In this document: in pieces, positions 12,363 through 25,646 of the stretch
How the letters are laid out: every line of letters starts with the position of its first letter
Numbering within the stretch: the stretch's first letter is position 1
Source of the DNA: Emydura subglobosa
Taxonomy: Eukaryota > Chordata > Testudines > Chelidae
Direction: 5' to 3'
Assembly: GCA_007922225.1 (NCBI GenBank)
Contig: ML679956.1
Coordinates: 69,990,111-70,054,110 of the forward strand
Length of the DNA: 64,000 bases
Position numbers and translations under genes: made by a program
The notes under the pieces: generated by a model
Told to the model about the DNA's origin: nothing
Seen by the model: the letters and a program-made list of their open reading frames with translations, nothing else
Database searches by the model: none

Positions 12363-15141
12363 TGACAATCTATAATGTCAAAGTTCTGTGGCTAGAAATA
12401 TCAAACATTGGTAGAGCAGACTACTATAAGGAGTTTTAAATCACCACTTCAACCATTGGCTAAACCAGGCTACCAGCAATGGCATTTTTTTAAAAAAAAT
12501 AAAGTTTTATTAATTTATTTTATAAAAAGATTGATCAGCGTACATCAAGTTACTGACAGAATCATAAGAAAGGAAAAGTTATTGTAGTCAGAACCTATTT
12601 AAACAAAATCCTGTAAATGTGAACAATATAAGATATTGTCATGCTACCTGGCATTTATGGAGCAAGGGAAAAGGGAGACATATTTTAAATAAATTAGCTT
12701 GCTTTATTTCTACCTCCTTCAAAAACTCCTCAACAAAACAAAGAAACAAAAACATTTTATTAAAGAGAAAACATTTCCAAAATTACATAGCCATTCACAC
12801 CAATTTGAAATACATAATAAAATACACAAAAGTGAAATAAAATGTTACAAAAGGAAAAGAAATAATCTGGCAAGGGAAATGCAGAAACAAATGTCAAAGT
12901 AAAAAGAAACAACAAACAAACAAAAATGAATAAGAGAGACGAAATTGCTCTTTTAATTCCCTCTCTGCAGAATGAAGCATAAATAAATCTTCCACTTCAA
13001 ATTCTTCTGGATTATTTAACTCTTCCTCTTTCTCAAACCAGAGTATCATCTTCCTCTTTGCTGTGACCCACAATTTAGCACATAACAGTAGTGCTTCATG
13101 TGTTGCACCATCCAGAAAGTGCCAACTTGTTAATAATTTATAAGGAAAAATATCATGCCTCCGGTGGCCTGTGCAGAAATGCTCATGTCAAGAAATACAC
13201 CTAGCCTGTCCTTATGCAAAACACGTTCTTTAATCCCAGGTGCACAGAGAATACACTCCTTAAGGTCCAAAATTGCAACAATAAATATAACATATGCACC
13301 ACATTACTTTTCCAACAGGATTTGTCACAGGCATCCTTCCTGTCACATTTATCATTATAAAACGGATCACGATGAGAGTTTAGCACAAATAGGACCTGCA
13401 ACGTAAAAGAATACTGATTCCACAACTCCCTTCTTGTTTGTTATTTATAATACCGAATATTTCTAATCCAACTGGATTTTCAAATTGCTCTGGTTTCCTC
13501 TCAATAATCACAGTAGGCCCAGTTCTGAGACCTTTACAATGTTACATAGTACCTGATTGTGCAAATAGTCATGTTGCCATTCAAAGGACTATCTGCAAAG
13601 TAAGTTACTATCCAATGTGAGTAAGGGTGAATTTCCTTTGAGAGAGAGATATCTGAGTTACAGTTCCTCCCTTGCTTCCTCAAAGCTCAGTTGGGGCATA
13701 ATTTTCTGCTGATCCACACCTGCCACAAAGTACAACACATACACTTCCCACTTGTTCCGCTGCACTGGTCAATGAGTGAGAGGCGGAGCCAAAGCTCTTC
13801 CCACCTGGGAACTAAGTGGGCACACACTGCCAGAATGCGAGGTCTGGGTAGACTATGCAGGAGTGTAAGCAATGTTCTTACTCCCTTTCATAGGTATATA
13901 GTCCAAGTCCCAAGCCAACCTTCAATCTGTTACACATTCCACCACCACTCAAGAAAGAAAAGAAAGTTTCCATCAATACAAATTCTTGTAGATTATTGAA
14001 GTTACTTGGGGAAATTTCTGAACAGTTATTCTTTAAAAGGAATATAAGTACCTTTCTCTATTAGAACAGAGAGATAACTAACAGTGGTATGTGGAACTGG
14101 CAGTTCAGGTGTTCTGAGATAGACAACACATCCAGGAATCAGGCAACCAGAACAGGATACATAGTATTGTCATTACACAGGCATAATGGTTCATGGTATT
14201 TATATTTCAATAGAAATTAAACAAAAATAACATCTCTTAAAGTATAGCAGGAGATAATTTTAAAGTCCAGGCATGAAACCACAGCAGAGTTTAAAAAAAA
14301 CACCTCCAGCACAACAAGACTGTTTCTATGTTGTTACTTTGTTCATTGGAAATATTTCTCACGTGTATTAGCTTAAGTCCCTAGGAACAAATAAATATTT
14401 TCTTGTAATTTACATATAAATGATGATATATAATACTGCAAAAGTATTTTTTTCTGAGTAACCACAATTCTGAAGTATACCAATGCTGCTGTACAAAGAT
14501 AGAATCTTTTATGGCAGCATTTTAAAGGCTGCATTTGGAGCTGGTTCAACTTTAATTTTCCATGTACTGTAGAAGCCTTTTCAAGCATAAAAAAAGGGGT
14601 GGACAGGTCACAGTATAAACAATGGACCCAATAAAGAGACAGCACAAATATTTAACTAGACTGAAGGAGACTCCCATAACACATTACCATGCAATGAAGA
14701 ATTTTAATTTTGTGGAAATGACATTATACAAGGAGAAGCAGCATTGTATGCTAAAGCAGCTTGCAATGTTTATTGCATGTTTGAATAATTAGTTGCAGGT
14801 ATATATTCATTCAGGATTTGCCTAAGCAAAGTTTGCAAATAACATGAAACTAGCAACAATCTGAAAGCTCTGCACGTGCAGTGGTAGCAACTGAGGGACT
14901 AAGAGAGTATTATTTTAGCAAGTTCTTGTCTATATTACATATGAGCGGTGATATTTGGATTGCTTTTTTGTCAACAAACACTTTTTCTTGGTATAAGCAA
15001 AGCAATGACATTTTGCTTTTTCACCAGTCTTGGGTAAAGCTAGGAGAAAAAATTATCTCCTTGCTTCTGTATTGCGGTCAACAATAAAAAAACTGTCTTG
15101 GTCAGTGAAATTATTTTATAATTAGTGAAAACCAAGACCAA

Positions 15142-15230
15142 GCTTTTCAAAACTGGATGCTTAAAGTTAAAGTTCCTAAATCCTTATTTGGGCACCTAAA
15201 TAAGTGGCGCCATTTTTAAAAGTGCTGATT
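15142..15230. repeat. Decayed fold-back fragment
   Basis: The words tttcaaaactggatgctta, cctaaatccttatttgggca and cctaaataagtggcgcc resemble the palindromic family seen at 3475-3535. Weak. Confidence 0.3.
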
Positions 15231-16879
15231 GCCTAGTATGTCTCACTGATGTCAAGGGAGCAACTTCTGTCATTTCTGTTATTTTACAGGGGAAAAATAT
15301 CTGACCAATAGAAGGCTCAGGAATTGGCATGTGCAAACAGACATCTTAACAGGACATTAAATCCAGCCTTTGGATGCTCATATTGGCAGTTAGGCACATT
15401 AAGGCCTAGATCTGCTGCCTCCTGAAATCAAAGGGAAGAGTCCTACTGATACAATGTGCTTTAGATCAAACCCTAAAAGAAAGTGCCAGTCTGACAGTTC
15501 TAACTGGAAACACTGAAAACTATCTCTGTGAGCCTGGTACTTTTACCACTGCTTATATTTGGCTTTGTCTCTCTATGTTCAAAATCCATTTAATAAGTGA
15601 CTTTGCTATTCTCAGGACCCAGATGTGAGTCTGCTGCTGAGGTGATTCCCTAACAACACTGGTTGGCGATCAGGGCAACCTAAATACTAAGAAGTTATAA
15701 ATAACAATGACCCCAGAGGTTTGTACCCAGCTACAGCTTCTTGCCTATTCTAACCTCCAAAAACAATTGTTTCACTTAACAAATGATGCCAAGAACCCTG
15801 AGATTTCCCCATGGTGTTAGTGAAAGGGCTCTAACTGGCTTCTGAAGGCAAGAGAGGATGGAATTCTGTCTATAACTTAACCCTAATAAAACTCTATGCA
15901 GCTATCAGAAACCTCTTGCTATTTGCTCAGGGATCCTCACTGGATCTGATGATGTGTCAAGCTACAGAAAAATAGCCTTGTTACAGCCCATTAAGTTAAT
16001 ACAATTCTGTTCAAACTGATTAACCTGTTGTGTGCAAGATGTTATTCTAACCTTTTAAATAACTAAGACAATTCCTACCAAGACAGAACAAAGCAATTGG
16101 ACACCTTAATACAAATAACTGTGATGCAAATGTACTGACGCTTGAGTTTGCAACATGACTTCAATTTGCTTGTTTAATTCATAAGCCTTTTCTATTAAAG
16201 ACCAAGGACAGCATCCTAAACATCCCGGAACAAGGCTCAGCATGCCTGAGGAGGAGGGAAAAGACATAATTTTCAGCACCTCCCAATCTCAGGGGCAGCC
16301 AGAGCAGGATTGAGGATCAGACTACAAGGGTCTAATTTCTCTCTCACTTATCTTGGTGTATAACAAGGGTAACTCTAATGACCTCAATAGTTACATTATG
16401 TAAATGCAATGGGTTTGATAACAGGATCAGGCCCCATATAACATACTAGTATATCAAATATATTGGAAATTCCCAGGGGAGCTCAGACTTTTCAGCCTTA
16501 ACTTGGACTTCTGGGAGTGAGCTCACAAACCATGTCTGGAATTCCATGTCTATTCCTCCTATGTAACTGAGCTGCCATTGTCCGACACAGGGCTGCCTTT
16601 ACTCAGAGTGCATGCAGATTACTATTATATTACACTACTTTGTTCCCCATGTCATTTTGATGGGTCTTCTAGACTGCAAACTGAAAAGTAACCTGTCATT
16701 CTGGCAACCAGGAGTGCCTGAGAACTTTGTCCTCCTTTCTTCATTTTTTTTCAAGTGTTTTTATGTGGCATGTCAATATCAAGAGGTGTGATGAAGTATG
16801 AAGAGACGTGGCAAGGAAATACTTGCTTTCAGAGATGAGGGGTGCCTTGCAGAGCAGAAGGTGCTCTTGGCGTTACTTA

Positions 16880-17157
16880 GGGTATGTCTACACGTAAAAC
16901 ACGGTAGTGGCACAGCTGAGCCATTGTTGCGCGTCATTGTAGACACTACCTACAGTGACAGGAGGGGTTCTCCCATCGGCATAGGTAATCTACCTTCATG
17001 AGAGGCGGTAGCTAGGTCGATGGAAGAATTCTTCTGTTGACCTAGTGCTGTCTACACTGGGGGTTAGGTCAGGTTAACCACCACTCAGGGGAGTGGGTAT
17101 TTCACACCCCTGAGCGACGTAGTTAAACTGATTTAATTTTCTAACGTAGACCAGGCT
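16880..17157. mobile_element. GTCTAC-ended fold-back element with TTA duplication
   Basis: This 278-bp element opens gggtatgtctacacg and closes acgtagaccaggct, with the core GTCTAC/GTAGAC six bases inside each end. Direct TTA copies flank it at 16877-16879 and 17158-17160. Inside are gtcgatggaagaattct, tctgttgacctagtgct and tcacacccctgagcgac. There is no transposase. The 3-bp TWA duplication fits a PIF/Harbinger-type non-autonomous element, which is an inference. Confidence 0.75.
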
Positions 17158-17834
17158 TTAGGCTGCATATTTAACTCTGTGATGGCTTAGATCAGAGCAG
17201 CTTGCGAGCAGGCTAGCAGAACAGATGTAGATAAATATAGGCAGTTAGAACACTATCTATGAAAATCAGCATGCTGACTACGGAGACTCTCTCAACAAAC
17301 AGGACTAACGGTCCCAAACTTGGGCCACTCAGTTTATGTTATCTCTGTACTGTTTTGCTAGCTGTATTTTGGAATTAGAGAGAGGAGAGGAAAAACAAAG
17401 AAATTTGGCTTCCCACTGATGTAGCAAACAGTTGTCAGTGCCTAACAACTAACCCCGGTGCAGAATAAACAGCTTTTGGAAATGGTTTCTGTAGCTTACA
17501 CACTCATCAGCTCTGTAATAGAATGTCTACAGAACAAGGTTTCATAGACCACTCGTGTAGGTCACAAGCCTGAACACTCAAATTGTCTGCTACGGAGTTT
17601 GTTCTCTATCAGATGAAAAATAGAAAGGAACATGTGTTCCCCCACTCCTGAAGATGGGCAGGATCATAGTTTTGGTTGCCAGCTGAAATGGCTCACAGCT
17701 GCCAAGTTGTTCATCAGGATCTGAACTACTGTACCTGACAAAATCTGTAGGATGAATGTTACTACAGCCAAACATACAGACAGACAAACATTTTCACAAG
17801 TGATTTGTGGTTTGGGGTGCCTCAGTTTTTGAGT

Positions 17835-17950
17835 GATCAACTTGAGAAACCTTAAGTGGGCATGATTTTCATAAGATGCTAAGCACCTGCAATCTGAAAT
17901 CAGGACCTGTTGAAGTGTCTCAGTTCAGGCACTCAAAAATGTAGATACTC
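17835..17950. repeat. Decayed fold-back fragment
   Basis: It contains aagcacctgcaatctgaaat, caggacctgttgaag and ggcactcaaaaatg, related to the fragment at 1351-1425. Boundaries are unclear. Confidence 0.3.
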
Positions 17951-20900
17951 AAATCTTTTTAATGTTCTGAGCACCACATAAATGTCTAAATAAATAAATA
18001 CCTATGCAAAATTGTATGGGATGATGGTTGTAAGATATGAACCCCTCAAAACTCATTGTTACTTTGGGTCCATCATTTCAGGGAATGCATTAACAGTTGA
18101 ACTACCCTCACACTTCAAGCAATAGACCCTTCAAATCAGGAGTTGAGACACATTAGCAGAATAACATGGGGAAACTTGCAACTTCAGTACTGCTATATCT
18201 ACTTTTTTATATAAAAAGATAACTTCATTCTTGAGCAACATAATTCATTAAAAATATTTGAAGGAAAACTGAAAAAATACAAAACAATAAACTAGTAGGA
18301 GAGCTATTTTATCACAAAACACAGTGCAGTGTTCAATTTATCAGTTGTTCTTCATTTGCTCCACAGTTTAGTCAGTTTATTTGTGCATAGTTCTTACAGT
18401 TCTCTTAAATAATGAATCTGTAAGGCAATGGGCTTGCTGCCAATTAGCTTTTAACTCCAACTCACATTTTCTGGATAGATTAGATACCAAACCTGTTCCA
18501 CAGAACACACAACATCCTCCACATTTCAGCACTAAATGAACATCTGTTGCTATAGTGCCTTGGCGCTATTTCCTAGACAACCACAGAAACGCCAACAGCG
18601 CTCCCTCCTACCATCCAGTCCAGTTAATTTTCAACATATGTTTTTAAAAGGAGCTGGCAAATAAAGAGCAATGCTAGCAGAGTTCAAAATTTCCCTCAGA
18701 ACCCGACTCTGTAAATGTCCTGTGAAGTTCTGTGAAGTTCTGACTGCAGGAATTCGGGGGTGAGAAGAACCTTGCAGGATTGGCACAGACAGACAAAAGA
18801 GGGAACAGCACTAAATGATCAACATTTTCTTGATTTGGTTCAGACTATTTTCATAAATACACAAGTAAATGGTCCTTCATAAACCTTGAGCTTCACAGGT
18901 GTTCTACCTACAGCATGTTTCATACAAAGTTAAACTGAATCAAAGTAAACTGTAACATTTATTTTATTGGATCAACCTTAATAAACTTTAAATAAATAAT
19001 AATGAATTAAAAATTATAATGGGCACACCGCATTATCTCAGAATCCCATTATCTGTATGATTAATTATGTAATTTATTTTAATGGCTTTAGTTTCATCTT
19101 TTATTTATTATTGGGAACTATACTCATTCCCCCTTTCTTTCAGATGGTGCATTAATTAAATAAATGTCTCTGCTGCTATACTATATACTGTACAGTATAA
19201 CCAGAGACAGTCCATTAATTCCAAACCCAGATCCCGAACCACATTTTGTGGATGGTCTCTACTTCTTAAAGGACCAAATCAAAATATCCTCTGATTGCAA
19301 AGAGTTCAAGATCCAGCTCTGAATTTTGTGACTGGGTCCCTACTCTAATAGCCATGCTTCTGTCATGCTTTCAGCAGCAGGGCCGGTAACATATTATGAT
19401 CCACCTAGCGACTGCTTTCAGGATTGGTCTTCTTCCATGTTTTTTTTTTAAAATAGGTTGATGTAACAATATATTTAAATAAAATGGAGGTGCAAATGTT
19501 TGTAAGAATCTCCATGTCTTTAATGTTGGGAACAGAAAATAGAACACAAATACTGTTGTTAATCATAGGGAAGACCATTCATCCTTAAGTTTACGATGAG
19601 TGGCTCTATTTGCAGGATTGTGCAGGCTACATCATCACTTAAGATGGTGCAGTTGACCTGCTCCCCACCCTGAGGAAAAGGGGAGGTGGAGCTCTGGTCA
19701 GGCTCCTCCCTGTTCCTTGCCAGCTTCTTTGAAGCATTGTGCATCCAGAGGTGTGCAGGGACTGCAACTGTTGTAGCTCCTTGTGCAGGCCATGCAAGAA
19801 GAGAAGGTCCTTGTGCATGCCCAGCCCCCTGCAAGCTTGTGTAAGGGCCCATCACACCCTTGGTCTAGGGAAGCACAATGCATTTCAGGAAGTCTATAAA
19901 AAGGGACCAATGGAATGGCACATTGAAGACAGTGCGAATCCATCAGTGGTTTTGTAAAATGCCTGTGTTAATGAAGCAGAAACATATATGGATTCTATAC
20001 AAGCAGAGCTGCAGGAATGTACTAGGGAGCTGACAGGACAAGCTGGAAAGTACTGAATGTCTGAGGGAGGGCAAGTATGGGTATCAGAGACCCTATAGGG
20101 GTTGCAGGATCTCATTGTGGGGATCTCTCCAAGCTGGGAGGGGGAAGCGCAGGGAGTCTCTCTATGGGTGTAGGAACAAAGCTCGAAATTGAAGAAGCTG
20201 CACAGCTCTGGGGAAAAAGCTACTTCACATCTCACTTGTTGTCCACACTGCACCTGCCTCTTGTACCTGGCATTTACTAATGGCAGCTGATGCTGTGAAA
20301 GCACTAAAAGCACTGTCCTTATTTTTATTTTTTTAAATAATGTGGTCCTTTTGAGAGGAAAGCCAATGGTTTTTATTACATGGCTCCACCCACAGTACTC
20401 TGTGGCAAAGACTCTGCAAGAAGTCAAAACTCAGTTAATCATCTGCTGTTCTAATTTGAAATTTATTTAAATTGGATGCTAAAGTCTTCCTGGTACCTAC
20501 CTGGGATCTATAAATAATTATTTCCCCAAATATTATCAAGTAGCTATGGCTAGATGTCTGAAACTAGGAATCTGCTGGGGTGGAGGGATGTGTGTGGAAA
20601 TCACTGAATGGAATGAAATACACATAGCGGTATTTTTAAAATATTGGTTTGGGCCACCACTCAATGCCAGAGGTTGAAACGGCAGAAGGAACCCACCAGA
20701 CACCTACCACATGAAGAATGGGACGGGGAGATTTTATTTTTCATTTATATCTATATTTTTGAGCAAAAGAATCCAGATCACAACCAAAATACAAATATTA
20801 GCCTCCAAGGAGAATGCTATGGGTAAGTCCCATCCAGTGGTCATGGACTTCTCTTAGGTTGCACATGGTGCAAATCAATGCAGGATTTGGCCATGGTCTT

Positions 20901-21018
20901 CAGATAGTTTGTCTGGTGGATTTTGGTTACATGTTGTCTACAGACATCATAGCAAATGCCAATAACACTGGTGAAAGAAACAAGAATGGAAACCATATTA
21001 AAATCATATTGTACTCAC

Positions 21019-21420
21019 CATGTTGCCCACCCCAGGGTTTTCCATAATAACTGGGGGCAGGAGTAACCCTGAAGGAGAAGTTGCATCTGGGTTGTGCACC
21101 CCGGTGCCTCCTCCTATCAAGGAAACCACACCATTGCAATCCACTGAGCTGTTCCTCTTGCCATTCTGCATGTAGCTTGGAGTAGCAGGGCGAGAACTAT
21201 GGCTTGCTTGACTTTGCACGCTTGATCGTCTCCTAGTCCTCGGAACTAACAATGAGCCACTCTGGCTTTCATTTTCCCCGACAGTGCTGATCTCATCGTC
21301 GGCAAAATCTGTTTCGGAGCCAATGTCTCTGCCACGGAATCGGAAACTGAATATACTTCCGTGGCTGACTCGGCGCATCACTGAGGTTGCACTGGGACCA
21401 TAACTAATCCCAAGGAGAGT
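21019..21420 (-). CDS. SCN5A: Sodium channel exon 12-type: central I-II linker, regulatory region
   Basis: This 402-nt, 134-codon, phase-0 exon begins after a polypyrimidine tract and ttccag ([10 protein letters not shown]) and ends MENPGVGNM before gtgagt. It is wholly cytoplasmic. Visible features are RRVS (residues 16-19) and RTRRRSS (61-67), both basophilic-kinase consensus sites; the overlapping RXR-type motifs RFR and RGR (27-31, at 21328-21342); the family-wide [10 protein letters not shown] (35-43); [12 protein letters not shown] (93-104); and PDATSPSG (111-118). In human Nav1.5 this region carries PKA/CaMKII sites and an RRR signal proposed to act in ER retention. Human SCN4A lacks most of this linker and human SCN10A lacks the DCNGVVSL segment, so the exon supports SCN5A. 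It is about 10 codons longer than human exon 12 by memory. Confidence 0.95.
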
Positions 21421-21834
21421 CTGGAAGCCCCCAGAAAGGAAAAAGGGGAAAAAAGTAATATTTTGCAACACATTTTTGGGAGTGATGAATGTTTTGATTT
21501 CCCCCATCTACTGTGGGAGATCACTAAGTGCCGTTTTAAATCAAGTGCCTTAGATAAGGATTTACTATAGATGTATTAATATCACTATAGTTTTGCGGCT
21601 TAATAATCATTCCTAGCCATGAGGTATTTGTTTAATAAATGGCTGTTAAAGATGTACTGAAATGTAAAGGGCCAAGGCGGTGCTCATTTAGTAGGATGGA
21701 TGTTTTCTTTGCTTCTGCTCCCTCTCCATGGGATTAGTGTGAAAGGACATGGAGGAGGGAGAATGAGAAGCATAAGAGTGGTGCAGGTTGGTGAATCCAG
21801 CCCCAGTTTAAGGTATCACAGTACATCTTCACAA

Positions 21835-21955
21835 CTGAGAGCAAGAGATAAAAGAAACAAGGGAAAAAATGAGTTGCAGGAAGAATGAGAAGAAGAGGAG
21901 GGAAAGGAGGATGAAGAAGAAAAAAAGAAGCAGAGTGAGAAGAGAAGACATGGTA
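21835..21955 (+). repeat. Purine-rich low-complexity tract
   Basis: This is about 120 bases of nearly pure A/G on the plus strand, so it is pyrimidine-rich in the channel pre-mRNA. No function is evident. It lies about 415 nt upstream of the exon 12 acceptor. Confidence 0.8.
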
Positions 21956-22392
21956 GATTCTGGAATAGTTATTCCAATATAAGTGTATCACTGTCTCTTG
22001 CAAAGGGCAGATCACCTAGCTACAATGCAATATTTTGTATACCTAAATAGTGGCTCTTTTGATGATACACTAACAGTAGCTGCAAACCTGACAGATCATC
22101 ATCAGTGATTAAGCTCAACAGTAAAAAAAACTTTTAAAAAAATCCTAAAAAAGGACACTGCCTCACTGAAAATAATGTTTGGAAATGCACAGAGACTTAG
22201 AGTCTGTCCTTCTTTTTTCCTATCTGTAAAGAGGGAATAAATTAAGAAAAACTATATTTTCCCACCAAATATTCTATTTTTTTACCTTTGTGGCCTGTGT
22301 ACTTATTATTTTCTTCTGAACTTTTTCACGATCCAAATCTTTATTAATAGGGATAAAAAATGTTCAGCATCCACTATCCAAGTCAAACTTCC

Positions 22393-22497
22393 TGGGCCAG
22401 ATTCTGATCTCACTTACACCAGATATACACCATTGACTCCAGTGAAATTACTCCTGGTTTACACCGTTGTACGTAAGATTATAAAAATTCAGGCCCA
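22393..22497. mobile_element. 105-bp inverted-repeat element
   Basis: The ends tgggccagattct and agaa/ttcaggccca are inverted copies (TGGGCCAGA against TGGGCCTGA). Inside are the turtle palindrome words cttacaccagatatacacca, ttgactccagtgaaat and cctggtttacaccg. It is a non-autonomous, MITE-like element. Confidence 0.65.
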
Positions 22498-23775
22498 TTG
22501 TATATAAAGACACGTCATTTTGACTGCTACCATTTACTAAATGGTCAAAAATCCATATCTGGGTTTCACGATACAGTCATTGAAACTGATTCCTGATGGC
22601 AGTGTGCTTACAGCAGCTCAGATTTCATTTGAATGATGATGACTCAGCCTTATTCCCTCAAACCATGCCAGGCACAGCCTTACAAAGACGATTTACTATA
22701 AGCCTTGAAATGTTACTTCCATGTTCCTCATGCATATGGCATCCGGGGTGAAAAATGAAAACAAGGAATATAACCTAAGAAACACATTGACAAAGGTGCA
22801 GCTCCGGCTCCTGTTCTTTCTGGTACTGGGTATCTTGAAAGCCACTCAGAATGAATCAAAACAGCAATCCTAGCATTCACCATGGTATGATCAGTAATGC
22901 AACCCACTCACCTAATTAAACAACAACAAAACCTCTGAGATTAAAAAACCCTAATGTGTCATGTATAGAAACTAACAATAAGTGTTGTGAGCTGGGGAGT
23001 CATTAATTTGTCACATCTACTTACTTCACTTACACATTTTCATGCAGTTTTTGTGGTTGCCAAATGTCCCCAGATTTACTGACAATAAAGCACTAAAAGA
23101 CTAAGCCCATTACATGGCTATTCAACAACAACAAATAAACTGCTTTGAACTTTGCTCCCTTCTAAGCGTAGACAAATGTTAATATCTGAAACTGCCATTG
23201 TATCTCCAGTATCTGCAGATTCACATTGACATGTCAGTGATATTACCAGAATAACTTTTTTAACAATAGGCTTATCCATATTCTTTTTTTCCTGCAGTAT
23301 ACAGGGAAATCTGTGCCAGCAAGTTTGTACTTAGAGGTGATTGGCAAAAGATTAAAAAGCAAAGAAAGCTTTTCAGATGTTCATTGTACATCATTAAAAA
23401 GTAAAAGAGACACTAGCCCATCAGTGGGAATGTGCTTGATATAACTATATGAATGAAAATTACAATGAACATGTTACAATGAAAATAAGTAAGACAGAGG
23501 AAATTTTTAAATGTTTTAAAAAGCAATTTAAAAAAAATGACAAAAATGCTTTAATGGGCATTTAAAAAGATGACTTTGAAATTAGAGTTGATATATTTCT
23601 CTCCATAATTATAACATATAGAATTTATGCAAGCTTGTCATGATGCTCACTGTTTGATCCTTGTTTACTGCTAATTTAAAAAAAAATAATTACAATACTA
23701 CCATTCAGAGCGCAGATTATTCACCAAAGTACAGAATGAAGTAAATTGTCATGGACATTTCAGATAATGACTTAC

Positions 23776-23958
23776 CATTCTTCGCTGACCAGCATCATAC
23801 TCAGATTTGGGAACCTTTTGGTCTTTCTCATAATCTTCTAACCCCAAAGGCTTCTTTTTCCTTCTCCCATTTCTTTTCTCTTTGACATTTTTGGATGCTA
23901 AAGGTGACATTTCAAATGAGCTAAATGACATTGAATCAATTTCTCTAGCAGCCAGTGC
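23776..23958 (-). CDS. SCN5A: Sodium channel exon 11-type: proximal I-II cytoplasmic linker
   Basis: This 183-nt, 61-codon, phase-0 exon lies between the acceptor tcatttttttag and the strong donor gtaagt. It starts ALAAREIDSMSFSSFEMSPL and ends SEYDAGQRRM. The segment is cytoplasmic, with no membrane helix, and carries a strongly basic cluster (KEKRNGRRKKKP, about residues 26-37) in the position of the basic stretch of human Nav1.5. FEMSPLA is the SCN5A signature LEMSPLA with one change. The opening AL-A-EID and the closing QRRM also resemble human SCN10A, which adds uncertainty about the paralogue. The human exon is slightly shorter by memory. The linker is the most variable part of the family, so divergence here is expected. 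Confidence 0.93.
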
Positions 23959-24439
23959 CTAAAAAAATGAACATAGCAGATATAGCATTTGCAAGTTTAG
24001 GATGTCAATAAGTAACAATGATTATTCTTTTGGCAATTATTTTTCATTGATAAGTTTCAGCTCATGGAGAAAGTTAAATTGATATAAAAGGGATAGGTCA
24101 CAATATTATAACTAACTGTAAAAATACCCCATTTGACTTAAACTGGTCTTTAAAAGTTCTCTCAGCTCCTACATCTCAGTACTGCAATATATCTAATATC
24201 TCCATTTATCCACTGGATGACTCACCAATAATAAACTCAGATACTAAGTTTTCAGTCTAAGACTGTAAGTGCATATGTGTATGTCATGTTCTTATCCAAC
24301 CAGTCTCTTCCTTGCTTTTGCTTGGGCAGAGGCATGGAGATATAAAATAATGTTGTTTTCTGAAGTACTCAAGAGCAAGATTCTTATATATTTCAACAGT
24401 TTGTGCACAAGCGTGGACAGACAGCACAATGCATGCATG

Positions 24440-24467
24440 CACACACACACACACACACACACACACA
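24440..24467. repeat. (CA)14 microsatellite
   Basis: A perfect CA dinucleotide run preceded by gcatgcatg. Probably polymorphic. Confidence 0.97.
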
Positions 24468-25568
24468 ATGAATCACACATATGCCTTTCAACCAGAACAA
24501 ACTGGAGTTTTAGGCCTACCAAGCCTTGGAAGTGACCCTTTAATTAAAAAAGTTGACTAGGAGTGGAGCCAAGCCTACTACCATCAGGCTGTGCGCATTG
24601 CAAGACCTCTGTACTCTTCACAGGATGATACTAATAACATTAGGTACTTCAGCTGACACATTTTTCTAAATGAAATCTTATCCCAAGCAGTGACTGCGCC
24701 AGCTCTGATCAGGGATCCGAGGCAATAAATGCAAACCAGGGGTGTAAAAGAAGATAAGCCTGACTTTTCAAATCCACATGCCTCCGCATTACATTCTCCA
24801 CGTCAGCTATCTTATAGAATCACTGCACAAAAATTCTGATAACAGGAGAGCTGCTGGAAACCCAGCTGCAGCTGAAATCAAAAGCTTGTCAGCAACTCAG
24901 AACAAATCAATGGTCTTGAAAAGTCAGTGGAAAGCCAGGAAAGAAAAATCCAAATATTAGAAAAGAAGCTGCAGACCCATGATGAAGCATTTGATGAGAG
25001 TTGGGGATTCTCTCAGGCAGGAACAGGGACCTCTGCAACTCCAAAGAGGCAAATGAAAACTTGGCAAAAATCAGACTTGGGCAAAATAAATACGATCAAT
25101 TTTGAGGATGCCAGCCTCCTGGAAATAGCCATACCACTGATTTTTTACTAAGCATGAGCCCCTTTGCAGGTTCCTTGAGAGAATACAGAAGGTATCAGAA
25201 CAATGCTACAGATAATCACTGAACAATGCTACGGGTTCTCAGGTATAGTGGAAATTTATTAATCTTCATTGTTATTTTCTGCAAGCCACCAGCATCAAAC
25301 AAACAATCACCCTTAAGAAATAGAACATTCCCCGACTCCCAGAGGTGTCAGTCAAAGTAATGCAGCAAGTTAACAGTTGTAAGAAGAATCAGTCATGTAT
25401 TTCAAGGAGTGGGAGCAGCTCTATTTATCCTCAGCAAATTTAACTCTTTTGGGATATATCTTCCATGAACAAACCACTTAGAGCAGAGAAGGAGAGGGAG
25501 GTTTCAGACACTTGTCTGGACATTGTTCACATATGCCTTTGTGTTTCTAAAGAAGTGAGCAATGTTGC

Positions 25569-25646
25569 TTGAAAGTTTGTCTCTTTCACCAACAGAAGTT
25601 GGTCCAATACAAGATATTACCTCATCCACTTTGTCTCTTTGAGTCA
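25569..25646. mobile_element. Half of a fold-back DNA element
   Basis: It reads gcttgaaagtttgtctcttt, caccaacagaagttggtcca and atacaagatattacctcatc. This is one arm of the same palindromic family that is complete at 42615-42716. Confidence 0.7.

Larger units (their letters stand above)
9773..21018 (-). other. Intron between exons 12 and 13
   Basis: This 11,246-bp GT-AG intron (donor gtgagtac, acceptor ttaaacag) holds a MIR-like SINE (10470-10655), a GC-rich repeat (10660-11170), an antisense CR1 (11605-12255) with an attached SINE-type tail, and a complete GTCTAC-ended element (16880-17157). Nothing recognisable occurs in 12365-15140, 15260-16875, 17160-17830 or 17950-21018. Short ORFs around 19560-20430 lack any family motif and look fortuitous. 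Confidence 0.9.
21421..23775 (-). other. Intron between exons 11 and 12
   Basis: This 2,355-bp GT-AG intron has donor gtaagt and acceptor gcttccag. It holds a purine-rich tract (21835-21955) and a 105-bp palindromic element (22393-22497). The rest (22500-23775) is AT-rich with nothing recognisable. Confidence 0.9.

Noticed and set aside
19894..20427. 177-codon open frame on the minus strand
   Set aside because: I examined it as a possible novel exon or gene. It has many Cys, His and Ser residues but no family pattern, no plausible splice borders that fit the channel, and overlapping ORFs of similar length on both strands.
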